Source: Girardinichthys multiradiatus (Eukaryota > Chordata > Actinopteri > Cyprinodontiformes > Goodeidae). From it: 64,000 nucleotides of DNA. The position numbers and the translations under genes were made by a program. Below are positions 35,790-48,004 of this stretch, in pieces; within the stretch, counting starts at the first letter, position 1; every line of letters begins with the position of its first letter. The stretch covers positions 31,637,958 through 31,701,957 of the forward strand of contig NC_061805.1 of NCBI RefSeq assembly GCF_021462225.1, read 5' to 3'. The notes below the pieces were generated by a model, which did no database searches, was not told the DNA's origin, and saw only the letters and a program-made list of their open reading frames with translations.

Positions 35790-38700
35790 TCAGTAACTTG
35801 TGTTTTTGATGGTGATCTTTTGGGCAGCGTTGATCTTGAAATCGCCAACACCTGAGGAAATGAGGTATGTTGTTTATTGAACTAAAGAAAAAAATACCAC
35901 AGTAATTAATATCATATACTGTCATTGCAACAAGTGCTTTTGTCCTCACCCTCAGTGAGAGCCGTGCCATCAGAAGAAAGGTGCCAGTATCTGCGGTCGC
36001 TTTGCCTGGCCTGCTCTCCGTTTACTGCGCTTAAGAATGGTCCCCAAAGACTGGATTCCTTCTGAAATCTGCCACACAGGATCGGATTTTACTCACTTCA
36101 GCAGGTTTGACAGAAGTCGACTTACTGCGGCTCATTAAATGAACTTACGTGAAGCCAACATTCCTTCTCTCAAGCAGCTTGAGGGCTTCCAGCAGGGATC
36201 TCCCCTTTGGCACGTCCACAGAGTATAGAGCTGCTGCTCCGCTGGCCGTCACCACTTCTACCTTCATATTCACTTTGGTTTCACTTGGTAAAACCACAAC
36301 AGGAACTACGGGCTCCGATGTGTCCACCAATGTGTCTGCAAACGGGCAATAACATAAGGAATAAAAGGCAACACCGAACACAATGATCAAACAAGGTGGA
36401 AACAATGCTGCACACACCATCCTCGTTGCGGCAGTCCTGAGTTTTTACCGACAGGTAGGATTTTCCCTGTAGACCTGGCAGAGTCTGAGAAATGGCCATG
36501 GGGTTGTGGTAAGTGTTACTTCTGGCAGCTGTTCTCATGGCCTCCATTGATGCAGCACACTCTCCAATCTCACTGCCCATTGCCAATAAGGCCTTGAATG
36601 CATCAAATAAGTAAATCAAGCAAAAATCAAATGCTCTTTAAGATATGTAGAGGAAGGGACAAAATATGGGAACTGATAACAAATAACTTCTTACCTGAAC
36701 TGCCAGACCTGTGCTGAACTCATTGCCAATATGACCGTCAGATCTACGAGAGGCCAGAAGCTTCTGCTTGATCTTGTTGAGAGATGTGTCCAGCTCTGCT
36801 GCATTGTGCGCATATGACCCAGAGTCCTTCACACACTGGAGGGCCATTCCAGCCATAGCATAGGTATCTAGAAGGGAAAAAATGCTGAATTACAAGTAAA
36901 ACAGAGCCTTTTAAAAACTAGAGCTGAAACACACACTGGTCTGCATGTTGCCAAAAATATTGGCTCCTCAAAGAGTACACACCACTGTTACAATGGCAGA
37001 TGTTTCTGATGTGAAATAAATCCAAATGTTTTCAGTACATATTGTTTCAATTATCCTATATATTTAAACTGAAAAACAAACAATTATTTTTAAAAGGAGC
37101 AAATGAGCATGCCACATCTTGACTTGGTCATATTTGGCCACTCTGCCTCGCAAAAGTTCTCCAAATCTATCAGGTTGCGAGGACCACAGTCCTCTTTGGG
37201 TAATACCACAGATTTTCTATCAGAATTTGTTCTAGACCTTGTCTAGGTCATTCCAGTAAATTATTCTTGCTGGCATGGTGAAAAAAAAAAAATCAATCTT
37301 TGGCATTCTAGCAGACACTTATTTTTGTTTAAAGTTGATTGGTTCTTGTGAATCCACCTTGCTGAAAACCTCAGGTACATTTGAAGGAAACTATCCCCAG
37401 AGCACGATGCTGCCACCATTATCTCATTTAGTAGTAATGGTGTTCTGTCTGTGTTGTTTTTTTTTCAAATATGCCCCAAAAGTTAAAGTTTGGTTCCTTT
37501 AGACCAAAACACATTTTACATGAGGATGTAGGTGGTTTTAGCCATGCCTAGATGTTTCCTTTGAAAGAAAATAAATCTATCTTGCAACTCTAGTCCTAAG
37601 TCATGACAAACGGAGAATCCATGAGATTGCAGTGTTGCTGTCGGTCCCTTTCAGCCTCCAGATCAGTTTCATTCTCATCTTTTTATCAGTTTAAGGGAAA
37701 TGTCCAGGTTTAGGTTTAATTCATTTAATTATTGATCATAATCATTTCTTTGCCATAGCAGATGTATCATGCTGTGAACTTTTTTGTACCACTCTCCTGA
37801 CTGATATCTTTGTACAATGAGGACATTTTGATCCTGCAACCTTTCTGAAAACTATTGCTTTACTAAAAGATGGAAATGAGCAATGGTCAAAAAACTCTAT
37901 CTAGGACAGCTGAACTTTATATCAGGTCAATCTGGTGTGAACTTAAGGAGAATGAATGCTGAAACTGAATCAAAAGGAGCTTCAACAAAGAATTTGTCTT
38001 AGGATGTGCAAACTTTGGCTACCAGGATTTTGCAGCTTTTTTATTTTTTTCTAATAAAACTGTTTATTACTTAAACAATACATCATGAATGCCATATTTA
38101 TATCAAAGGCGTTTTGAAATAATTGATCAAGGCTATTTTATTTTACAACTCAAAAACCAGGAAATTTAACATCGTTGATTGCAAAGATTTATACAGCTCT
38201 GAAGTCGCTTTAACTCACCAACACTCTCCGTTTCTCCATGGTTGAAGTTCTCATTTTCTGCTGCTTTGATGAGCTTGTGGCTGACATGGTGGTTGACCCT
38301 TATGCCGCTCACACAGAGAGCGAGCACACCCAGGCTGTACTGGTAATAGTTGGTCAAAGGGCGGTGGCTGACTGCAGGAACAGAAAAGAGATAATTTTGT
38401 CGTTCTGATATCCAGTTAAGCTTGAATCAGTTATTAGTAGCCATATTTCTGGATAATGTTATGTTAGATATGACGTTTAAGTGTTTCATTTTTGTTTTTC
38501 AGAGTTTTTTTTAGAAATAGCGTCCTTTCTGAGAGAAAAGACCAGTGAACTCTGACCTCATGTCACAGGATAGTAAAACACAGGTTTCTGCAAAAGTTTT
38601 ATAAAAAACTGAACCTGTGAATGGGAAATCTTACAGGCGATGTGATCTTTCTCCTGCTCCATCTGTCTCTTTAGGTGTGTCAGCAGTGTCTCATTCTTGT

Positions 38701-41562
38701 CGTTCACCAAGAAGGTGATGGTGTTGAGGTCATAGCAGGAGGACTTCAGGGCCAGACTGTACAGAGCGATGAGGCCAGTCACAGCCTGGCTGTTTGTGAG
38801 TGAACTGAAAGACAGCAGAAAAAGTTTAATACGGTGATCAGCCCATATTTTCACATAGATTATCAATGAACTGCTACATAATCTATAACTATTTTCAAGT
38901 ACGTTTGAATGTCATCGTGCAGGTTATTTTTCAGTCTGTTGAGATAATCTGTCTCCTTGGCTTGGTTGTGGTGATTTGACAGTCGAAGAGCCAGGTGGAC
39001 ACTGGGATTAGGAAGTCCATCCTGATTTTCCAGAGAGCGAAGAAGATTCTTGTTTAGTGACAGGAGCAGCTTGTTGTTGGATCCTTCAGTATCTGGAACA
39101 AAGATCATTTGCAAAAACAAAATCTTACAACTTTATTGTTGCTGACATCAACAAGACCTTTTGATGCATTGCGAAACCCAAAAAAGCTACATCAGCAGCT
39201 CTTCCTGCCGGTGGCCTCTGTTATCTTTGCCGGTTGAGCCAGCCAAGCCCCAGTATCAGAGGCACAACCACTAAGCTGTCACAGATGAGCCCCTTCTGGT
39301 CAGTCTATGTCTAAAGCTGAGAAGTTTAAGTATTTGAGTGTCTTGTTTAAGAGTGATGGTAGGATAGAGCTGAAGATGGACAGACAATTTGGGGCTTCAT
39401 CTGAAGTAATGCAAGTGCTGCGTTGATCTGTAAATGTGAAGAAAGAGCTGAGCAAGAAAGCAATGCTCTCAATGTACCAGTTGGTCTACATTGTGACCCT
39501 CACATACGGTCATGAGATATGGATCATGAGCAATTGGATGAGTTTCGAGATACCATCTGCTGAAATGAGCTTCTTACATAGGGTGGACAGACTCAGCCTT
39601 AGGGTGAGGAGCTCCATCGGGGTTAAAATAAGATGCAAGTTGAGATGTTTTGGTAAGGTAAGGTAAGGTAAGGTAAGTTTATTTTTCAGTAACGAGACAC
39701 TCAAAGCGCTGTACATACAATTACAATACAATCACAAAGAAAATAAACAGATACAGAAAAACAAATCAAATTATACTACAATCCTTCTGAGAAATCTAAA
39801 AATTAATAACAGTCATTTGCATCCATTGAAATTTAACTAAGCAATCACTGAGTTCTGACTAAGCTGAGTCACTGGTGTAAAAACAGCTTTTGTTCAAATT
39901 GTTAAGAGACTAGTATTATTTTCTAAAAATCTATGAAAAGGAGAAGAAATGAAGAAATGAAATTCACATTTAGGTAAAAATAATTAGCATGGGAAAGCAA
40001 CACACATAAGCAAAGATTTTGCAGGGGCATGGTGGACTCGTGAGGGTGCCAATATTTAAGTATGATCATGTGTGCAAAGAATTAGACTGTCAACACTGAC
40101 GAAGGTGCCATTGTCCTTGAAGAAGAGATGGAAGTTTTATCAAACGGCCATACAGTTCAGTTCACAGATGAGGGGGGTTGCTGGGGCAGAGCGTCGTATT
40201 TACTGAACATCCAGGAGAAATGTGTTGATAAGAAGCCTGTGAAGGCCATATCGGGGGGCCTGAATTAGACAAACAATAAATGTTTTGGTTCAGGCCGGCT
40301 GTGATTTTCCGCCTGCCTTCAAACTCTTACTGGCTTTCTCAATTTCAAATCCAAATAGCCAAATTTCTGGTACTTCCGTAGATCTTGAGCTTACAACTTT
40401 CTCCAAGATTAAATCATATCACCTTTGAGTCCAGGAAACCCAGCCAGCCTGCGATTCTGTTCAAGGATCGCGTCCAGCTTGCAATTCTGCTCTCTGAACA
40501 TATCAGTCTGAGTGCTGAGAGCTCTAAAGATCCCTTCAAACATCCAAGCAGCTTTGGAGTGCTTTGAACAGCTGCCGATGTTTTACAAATCTTTCAATAA
40601 GCCAGGTAATCGCCAACTCCAAAAAGCAGAAATCCTGTTATCAGAAATCCAATTATGTACAAATCTTCCACGTCCTCGACTGACATTGTTGTCTTGTCCC
40701 GTTCCCCTTTACCCTGTCTTCCCATTGGGAAAATTTGATCGATTGCGCTGAGAGACCAGCTGACCAAATCCATAATGAACAAATTAGGAGGATATGCGAA
40801 CAGAGGCTCTAAGAAAAACATAGACAAAAAGCTGAAGCAGGGCAAAAAATGGGGGAGGATCAAGGAGAGATTGGAAAAGCGTCTGACCCCACCGAGAGCA
40901 GAAGAGTATCTGATCAGGATGCCTCTTGAGTGCCTCCCTTTGGAAGCTTTTCGAAGCACATCCCTCTGGGGGGAGACCCCAAGGCAGAGCAGGAACTTAC
41001 TGGAGGGGCTAAAAGTCTATTCTGGCCTGGGGACATCTTGAAATCTCCCAGAATTACTGGAGAGTGTTGCTGGGAGGAGAAATGTCTGTGTTACCCTCTT
41101 ACACCTGTTACCCCTGCAAGCTGTTCTCCAATAAATCGATGATGATTAGTGGATGGTCCTTAGCAAAGACATCATACTCTTAAAGTTTACCATGAAACAT
41201 TAACAACGATTGTTCAGTTAAATAAAATACATAAGATAAATAACTAACAATAACATCCTACTTTTTTCAGTACTAACTCCATCCTAACATCTGTCTCATT
41301 CAAATATGAACTCAGAAATTACTCTAATTGTATTCATATTACATTAGATAAATGATTTCAGGAAAACTTGCTTTTACCTTTAGATTTTATCCTTAGCATT
41401 TAAGCCTAAAGTGTTAAAAGGTCACTTTTAGCTTAGAGGGTTTCTGTCAACTGGACAAACGTTTGTTGCAAAGCAAGTCAAAATCTTGAAGATTGCAAAA
41501 TCTGAGAAATTCCAGACTGGGTTACATCACAATTCAAGCAGAGAGTGGTTATTGTTTTCCAT

Positions 41563-41594
<32 letters not shown>

Positions 41595-42132
41595 TACCAG
41601 TCAAAAGTTTTAGATACACTTTCTCACCTAATGGGTCTCTTAATTTTCATGACTATTTATGTTGCAAATTCGCACCTAAGGCATCAAAACTGTGAACGAA
41701 CACACATGGAATTATATAGTAAACAAAAAGTGTGAAATAACTCCAGACATTTTTATATTTTTTCAAAATAGCACCGTTTGCTGTAATGACTGCTTTGCAT
41801 ACTTAGCATTCTGTTGATAAGCTTCATGTTGTGGTCAACTAAAACGGTTTTCCAAACAGTCTTGAAAGATCTTCCCAGAAGCAAAGGAAAGAGTGGCTAC
41901 TTTAAGGAATCGAAAATAACATATTTTTGCAAATTGTTGTTTGCCACATAATTCCACATGTGTTCATTCACAGTTTTCATGCCTTCAGTGAAAATCTAAA
42001 CACAATAATCATAAACATAAAGAAAGTTTCTAAAACGTTTGTATTTTTTATTTATTTAAATAAAAACTACTTACCGAGTGGCTTGCTGGAGGCAAAAGCC
42101 AAGAGTACTGCAATAATTACGAAAGGCAGCAT
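35790..42132 (-). CDS. tcn2: Transcobalamin-type vitamin B12 carrier, 428 aa
   Basis: Secreted cobalamin-binding protein of the transcobalamin / intrinsic-factor family. Coding exons: 42075-42132, 38903-39092, 38635-38804, 38219-38371, 36695-36867, 36418-36592, 36149-36335, 35950-36068, 35790-35851; all phases agree (1287 nt). Signal peptide: MLPFVIIAVLLAFASS. The alpha-barrel region has LHLAL-like VHLALRLSN, ITFLVNDKNETLL, TNYYQYSLGVLALCV, DTYAMAGMALQCV and GHIGNEFSTGLAVQ. The C-terminal beta domain has VDVPKGRSLLEALKLLE, GPFLSAVNG and RRYWHLSSDG. Length matches human TCN2 (427). Five cysteines remain; the one expected near the mature N-terminus is absent. A noncoding first exon ends near 42346. 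Fish have several family members; linkage to ccdc117 (both on human 22q12) favours tcn2. Confidence 0.9.
36930..38060 (-). mobile_element. Decayed DNA-transposon relic in tcn2 intron 4
   Basis: Sequence such as GAGCACGATGCTGCCACCAT (near 37395) is the reverse of a transposase core common to Tc1-like elements, and other parts continue in the same direction. No frame survives and the ends are not clear. Confidence 0.5.
39310..39660 (+). pseudogene. LINE reverse transcriptase C-terminal relic, 5' piece
   Basis: The frame at about 39436-39666 reads KKAMLSMYQLVYIVTLTYGH and then AEMSFLHRVDRLSLRV, the end of the RT region of a fish non-LTR element. It stops where a GGTAA-repeat/LINE tail begins (39653). 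The 3' continuation of the same element appears at 40,890-41,160, so the copy is split. Confidence 0.65.
39653..40890. mobile_element. Insertion splitting the LINE copy
   Basis: Starts with five AAGGT units and TTTATTTTTCAGTAACGAGACACTCAAAGCGC, a tail resembling the L2-like element at 23.75 kb. The rest (about 39,780-40,890) is not identified; it includes a GC-richer block at 40,130-40,500. It interrupts a LINE whose two halves lie on either side. Confidence 0.45.
40890..41160 (+). pseudogene. LINE 3' piece
   Basis: Broken frame with SLWGETPRQSRNLLEGLK, like the GRRPRGRPRTHWRDY segment at the 3' end of the coding region in this LINE type, then an ending with GATGATTAGTGGATGG. It continues the copy that begins at 39,310. 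Confidence 0.6.
41562..41590. repeat. CA microsatellite
   Basis: CA run directly abutting the MITE that starts at 41592. Confidence 0.85.
41592..42037. mobile_element. MITE copy 1 (CACTACCAGTCAAAAG family), right end lost
   Basis: The left end CACTACCAGTCAAAAGTTTT follows a TA. The body matches the full copy at 59826-60333 closely, for example TAGTAAACAAAAAGTGTGAA and GGCTACTTTAAGGAATC. The inverse right terminus is missing; homology stops close to the donor site of tcn2 exon 1. Confidence 0.8.
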
Positions 42133-42346
42133 TCTGTCCTACAAACATACATATATATCAAATAATAACAGCAACTTTCATATGACATCAAAGCATTTTA
42201 CACTATGAATGTCGTATAACCTGGGAATATTAGCATAATATAGACGCAAACACAATAGTCATTTAAAATAGTAAGCTCATTTGAAGCAGTAAAGTCGCAA
42301 CGGATTTGCTGTTTAATAATATAGCTGTGAACTTAAGCTCATTACC

Positions 42347-42850
42347 TCTCGAGTGTCCTGTGTGAAGAATTAGAGCTGAGTGAGGAAAAACGGAGGGACA
42401 AATGCTTACAAGAGCTGTACACGCTTCGGTGTCATATGACCCGTCGTTTGCGATGACACAACTTGAAAAAAAAAGTTCAAGGATTCACCACGGTGTCTTT
42501 AAACAACATAAACAGGAAGTTAGATGACTGTGATTGGTCAGAATCAAAGGCGCTTGTCACGCCGACCCAATCAAAGTTAGAGTTGGGCGGGTCGTATCTG
42601 CATCACTTTTCAAAGTTAAAAGACTTGAATTGAAAGCTGAGATTTAAAAAAAAGAAACAATAGCTAAACAAAACAACTAAAGCTGTAATGGTAACATATT
42701 TATGTAAATGCTTGTTTTTGCAAAAGAGAATCTGTGTGGCTCGTGTTTGGCTGGAGTAACTACATTTCCCATGATTCACCTGTGCGTCTGAACGTAGCGG
42801 ACGCAATTTCTAGAACCTTGACGACTCTTCCAGCGTAAGTGTTTTTGCCA
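42347..42850. promoter_or_regulatory. Divergent promoter region between tcn2 and ccdc117
   Basis: The tcn2 noncoding exon (minus) and the ccdc117 noncoding exon (plus, ending 43106) start within about 450 bp of each other. Between them are two facing CCAAT boxes (ATTGG 42533-42537 and CCAAT 42567-42571) and ACTACATTTCCCATGATTC at 42759-42777, which closely matches the ZNF143-type motif ACTACAATTCCCAGNATGC. No TATA box is evident on either side. Confidence 0.55.
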
Positions 42851-43450
42851 TCCCGACATCACGTCCTACCTACTTTGAGACCTTTACACACGCAACACAG
42901 GAGAAGACAACTAGTTTGTGCGCCATTTCTGCTCAGCTGAGGTTTAATAGTTTTATCTGGGGATTAAAGCTTGCACCTGTTGAAGCTGTTATGGTGTGTT
43001 AATGGGAGTATTAAGAAGAGAAACCCTGAACTCTGCGGAGCCGGAGACAAGCTAGCTAAACATCGAGAGCAGCCACAAACGGCGAGGGGGCAGGGCAGGT
43101 TCACAGGTCAGTGCTTTAATTTGTTTGTGTTTTAATTAACTGGTACACACATATAAGTCATTTCAATAAGGAATGCACTCGTGTGCATTCCTAGTAAAGA
43201 GCGTGAAAACTAAACTCTAAGCAGATAAAAGGCAAAAGAAAAATTGCGTAGAAGCTTGTTGATGACAGCCAACGTGCTAAACGTTCTGTATGTTGGAGAA
43301 AATTACATTTTTAAGCGTATCTAATTAGTATCGGTTCGGATTTTTTTAAGATCAGCACATCTTCGAACTACCTGCCTCACATCAGCTCTTCCAGTGGTTC
43401 TTCATGCACACCCTCTTCCTCCGACCAGTGAGCTGGGGTGTCTGCCAGCC

Positions 43451-46166
43451 ATGTATTCATTTTCAGGCCCCACCAGCCTACCTGAATTTGACCTCGGACC
43501 TCCGAGTACCCCCGACAGCCTTCAGAGAGAAATAAACTCAGACACGTAAGTAATAATTCTAGTGTTTTGACTTAACTTTACCGCTGACAGTTTGCCAAAA
43601 AATGCCTACGAAAAATCTAAAAATGGATTTTAACCTTAGCTTGATGTATTTCGTCTTTGACGTATTTTTCTCTGCTCCACACCAGCTGGGAAACGAGGCG
43701 CCATCGAAAGCACAGGAGACTAAATGATGAGTAAGTGAGCAATGTGCAGTGATTAATAGTTTAACTTTTCCACATGTTGTCATGTTACAGCCATCAATTT
43801 ATTTTATTTGAATTTTATGTAACAGACCAGCATACATTTTCTACTTTACATAATTGTAAAGTAGAAAAATAAAAAGGAGTTCTTGATTATCAACATCTTT
43901 TTTTAACAAATAGAATGCAAAAAAAAAAAAGTGGTGTGCATTTGTATTCAGTTTCCGTGAGATGATTTTAGTCTAACCACCTTTTGCTGCAGGTCTTTCA
44001 GTCTATATCTGTAGTGCTCAATCAAATTGTATGGAGAAAGTCTGTGAACATTGATTTTCAAGAATCGCCATTCTACTTTACAATTATGAGATACAGTGTG
44101 TTCTCTATCACTTAAACGTCAGTTGAAAAACAAAACTTTTGTGTTTTTAATATGACAAAATGTTTAAAGGTTCAATGGGTGTGAATAAATTTGCAAGGCA
44201 TGGTGTGTAAAACATTGCACAATACCTGCAGCTTCCACACAGGAGTGTCATAACATATTCATGCTTTATCAGGGGTTGCAATCCCAAAAAGCGGAGGCTA
44301 ATGCCTGAGACGGAAGTGGACATGAAGTGTCGTGCTCTGTCTGCAAAGCAAGTTGTCCTTGCTCCACCACAGCCATGCTCAGCAACTCAGACCCTCACTT
44401 TGCCACAGCCCTCCTCTGTCCTGTCCCGACCTGAAATGGAGAGCTGCATGGAGATAGAAGCAGCTCACAGAAAACTGCAGGAAATTGAAGACAGGTATGG
44501 AGCAACTTTCTGCCTGCTTGTGAGATTTTAGACTGGTTAAGTCTACATCTAGCTGTACTTGATCTTGTCATTTGAAGGTTAAACAAGTTGGTCGGAGGAA
44601 AAAAATGTAGCATCTGGTTCCATTTCAAACTTTTTAGAGACCCTGTGCTTAGAAATTTTACATTTTAGTGATGAACACAGAAATTTCACATCTGCTAAAC
44701 TGTTATTTGAGTATTAAGTTCAAATATGTTCATGTTTATCTGTGATGTTTTCAGATCAATCCCTAAGCTTTTTCCTTTTGTTCCCTTATTTTTGTGAAAA
44801 TCCAATGTTTTATCTGTATTTTCTATATCTTGTCTCCAGAATGCTAAAGCAGTCATTAAAATATTATTTTGATCATTATATTTTCTTAGATTTTATACTG
44901 TTCTTTGTTTGATAGGTTCGTTACATTCAGTTAATACAACAGGGAAACTAAGGATGTTCTAATACCACTAATCCTTGTGCATGCATGGATAGAACATGGT
45001 CAGATCTTCAGTTCAGTTTTACTTAAACACTGGTGACAACATATTCCCTTTTGAGTACTGCAATTTATACCATTTATTTTAAACAGAGGGGCTTTGTTTC
45101 GTTAATCAGTTCTGGTATTTATTTTCTGCTGGGTTCAGTACATAGCTACTCTGTGTGACTTTATTTTTTGTGATGTTGATGTGTCGCAGAATAACCCTTG
45201 AAGATGACGATGAGGATCTTGATGTAGAGCCGGCTCCGCGCCGGCCGGTGCTGGTTATGTCTGACAGCTTGAAGGAGGGTCTGCAGCGCGGCATCAGTGA
45301 CATTCTCCCACAAACTGTGGCCCAGTCTGTGTATGTGCTACTTGTTAGATTACATAATCCTGTAACTCTTGAAGCAGGAATGCGTACAGCGCCTTCCACA
45401 ATTACTGGCACCCCTACTGTTTGACTTGAATAACATGTTCTCTTACATTTCTGTATTTGAAGAGTGGCTTAGAGGAAAGATTGTTGTGTCGTATTTATAC
45501 CCCAGGGACACTGGGAGTCATGGATTACTAATTAAAAGCTCCTCTTGATTCTGATTAGCATAAAAAGAAGCAAAGCAACAAATTGCTGATAATTATGGTG
45601 GGCGCTGTAAAAGTCTTCTAAAATAAAAACTACCATCACTCTTTAAGTCACTTCCCTACACAACAGCAAAAGAATCTTGCTCCTAAAATCAAAACATCTT
45701 GTTATGCTAGCCGACCCGCTCCTTCATCATTGGAAAGTGTCACATTACCCAGGCTTGGCTATAAAGTAGGTGTATTACTATATATAATATATATTATCTT
45801 CTGAGATCTTCATGAATGCAGTATCAAGTTGAATAAACTCACGTTTGACAATAATCTGTCTAAAAGTTACTTTTGATTTCCATCTCCTGCTACTTTCTTC
45901 CTCACTCTCTTCATCCTCTTGACCCCAGGAGTCCGTCAGGCATGGAGCTGGTCTTGTGGCGTCCTCCAGAAGATCCTTTCTGCCAGAGGCTGAAAGACTC
46001 GTTACAGAAACAGCGTAAACAACAGACAGCATGCCGGCAAATCCCAACTCCGTGTTCATCTCCCACCCCTCCTCTCAGCTCCTCTAGTCCACCTGCAGAG
46101 ACATGCGCTCCTATGTACACTTTCCCTGTGCTCCAGAACTCAGGGGAGGAGGACATGGAAATTTAA
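43451..46166 (+). CDS. ccdc117: Coiled-coil domain-containing protein 117, 246 aa
   Basis: Little-studied nuclear protein. Coding exons: 43451-43545, 43686-43730, 44273-44494, 45190-45330 and 45929-46166, with consistent phases (741 nt). A noncoding exon ends at 43106. An upstream ATG at 43406 is followed by a stop in its frame, so MYSFSGPTSLPEF at 43451 is the start. Landmarks: basic KKRRLM (possible nuclear localisation), the hallmark HRKLQEIEDR, an acidic stretch DDDEDLD, VLVMSDSLKEGLQRG, MELVLWRPPEDPF and a C-terminus GEEDMEI. Human CCDC117 has the same order (RRKLQEIEDR, LVLSDTMK, MELVLWKP, EEEMEL) and is a little longer. Linkage to a transcobalamin gene is also seen on human 22q12. Confidence 0.9.
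43770..44203 (+). mobile_element. Tc1-like relic in ccdc117 intron
   Basis: Between coding exons 2 and 3. The right end reads GTGTGAATAAATTTGCAAGG, a degenerate terminus of the CAGTGCCTTGCAAAAGTATTC family. Internally deleted, non-coding. Confidence 0.6.
45387..45690 (+). mobile_element. DNA-transposon end fragment in ccdc117 intron
   Basis: Begins CAGCGCCTTCCACAATTACT, the characteristic end of another teleost Tc1-like family, followed by about 280 bp of decayed sequence. It adjoins the donor region after the exon ending 45330. Confidence 0.55.
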
Positions 46167-46925
46167 CCTCTAACCCAAAGTGAAAAACTGGACAAGCGTC
46201 TCAGAAAAAGATGGCCAGTTGTGTTGTGATCTCTTGTTGATCCTGAGCTTGTTTGAGCAGCTTATGCATCATTTAATTTGCCACACATTCAGTTTGTCTT
46301 CTGTTTACAGATATGTGAGGATTAACCTTAACTTTACAGTGTTGTTGATGTAAATCTTCAAGGCCAGTTGCCTTACTAACGTTCACTCTTGAATTGGAGG
46401 TGTTTTGTAGATACCTCTGACCAGCAGCACACAATTGGAAATAGGACTTATGTTTTTGTTGAACGTAGCTGTGCAGCACCTAGATTTTCCCTGCAAACTA
46501 CAGAACTCTAAAACCTTGACTTCCTGTTTTATTATTATATTGTAATGGAGGAGTAATCCTCCTCTGTTGCAGTTATGATATGTGAACTTTGACCTTTTAA
46601 AAAAACTCAATTGTTTTGTGATATGAGTAATCCATCTCTGGTTCAGATATTTGCAACATGTTACCTTTGATTACTTTGTAATGGATTCTGCAAAGGCATT
46701 TTTACTATTTGCTTAAATTTTGCATATGTACATTGCTATGAAGTGTTGCTACATTTTTGTTAGTAAAAACACGGTTCATGACCAACAAAGTGTCTCTAGA
46801 GCTTTTTTAAAATGTGGATTGAACTCTAGAAATACATCTTTGGGTTAAAGATGTGAGGATTGTTTTTTGGTAGATGTAAGCACCCTACCTTTTATGACAA
46901 TGAATTACTTTGATCAGATCTTATT
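46167..46925 (+). other. 3' flank of ccdc117
   Basis: Probably 3' UTR. No transposon or exon is recognised, and no canonical AATAAA is evident. Confidence 0.4.
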
Positions 46926-46929
46926 ATCT

Positions 46930-47610
46930 GTACAGGTAGGTTTCAGATTAAAATATCAAGGTAATTTAAGTTTTTCAATTCAAAAGGTGAAACTTGTAAT
47001 ATAGAATCTTCTACTCATATTTTAAGGGGTTACTTCTGTTAATTTTGATGCATTTGGCTTGCAGCTAATGAATATCCAAACCCACTTTTGTTTAGAAAAC
47101 TAGAATATTACACTTAGACTGTCACTGACCCCTCCATATGGAGGGTAAGCCACAAAAGGTCATTGTTGACAAAGCTGGCTGTTCAAAGTGTATCCAAGCA
47201 TCACTTAAAGTTGAGTGGAAGGAAAAGGTGTACAAGAAACAGATAATCACATCTTTAGAGAAGAAGTGTGAACAGTGACTGGAACCATTGCTTGAGGCGC
47301 CACCACACAGATGTATTCAGGAGACATGGGCTACAACTGTCGCATTCTTTGTGTTCGGCCGCTCCATACCTTTTACCAGGACTTTTTTAATTCACTTCAT
47401 GACAAGTTTCATGGAGATGCTGGTTATGTTTTCCAGCAGGACTCAACACCTGCCCATACCGCCAAAAGTATCAATACTTGCTATAATGAAAATGGTTTTG
47501 CAATGTTTTAATCTATGGAGTATTTTCAAAAAGAAGATAAGAGACACCAAACAAACCATGCAGACAAACTGAAGGCCATTAAAGCAACCTGCATATGTAA
47601 TAAATCATTA
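46930..47610 (+). pseudogene. Tc1-like transposase relic
   Basis: Related to the elements at 2.7 and 28.5 kb. A plus-strand fragment (47311-47511) reads FYQDFFNSLHDKF and then VFQQDSTPAHTAKS, which includes the second catalytic Asp. Several frameshifts and stops surround it. Confidence 0.65.
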
Positions 47611-48004
47611 CTCAAATACATGACAGTTTTGTTAGGTTATTTAACAAAAGTCATATGATTTTCATTACAGTTCACCACTCATTCACAGTTCACTCTACTG
47701 ACAGGCCATAAAATATCTCACTTCCTAAGCACACGTGAATGTGACCTCAGTGCCCGCATGCTGCCTTGTGTCACTGTGACCTGCTCTGGCATTCCTCTAT
47801 CACATGCAGATGTAACAGTTAGTGGATCATAATCACTGCCACAAGATGGTTTTAATATACACTAAAGATCATAAAAGTGTTGTGGTACCTGAATACGAAT
47901 CCAGACTGACAACTAAAAGCACTTTAGACTAGACCTGGTTATAGGAGCCACATTCAACCCATTCGCACTCATGAACCCATACACATCCGCAGGTAACTTC
48001 AATT

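Noticed and set aside
36281..36619. 112-codon minus frame as its own protein
   Set aside because: It reads tcn2 exon 6 and then through the intron in a different frame; the splice model is better supported.
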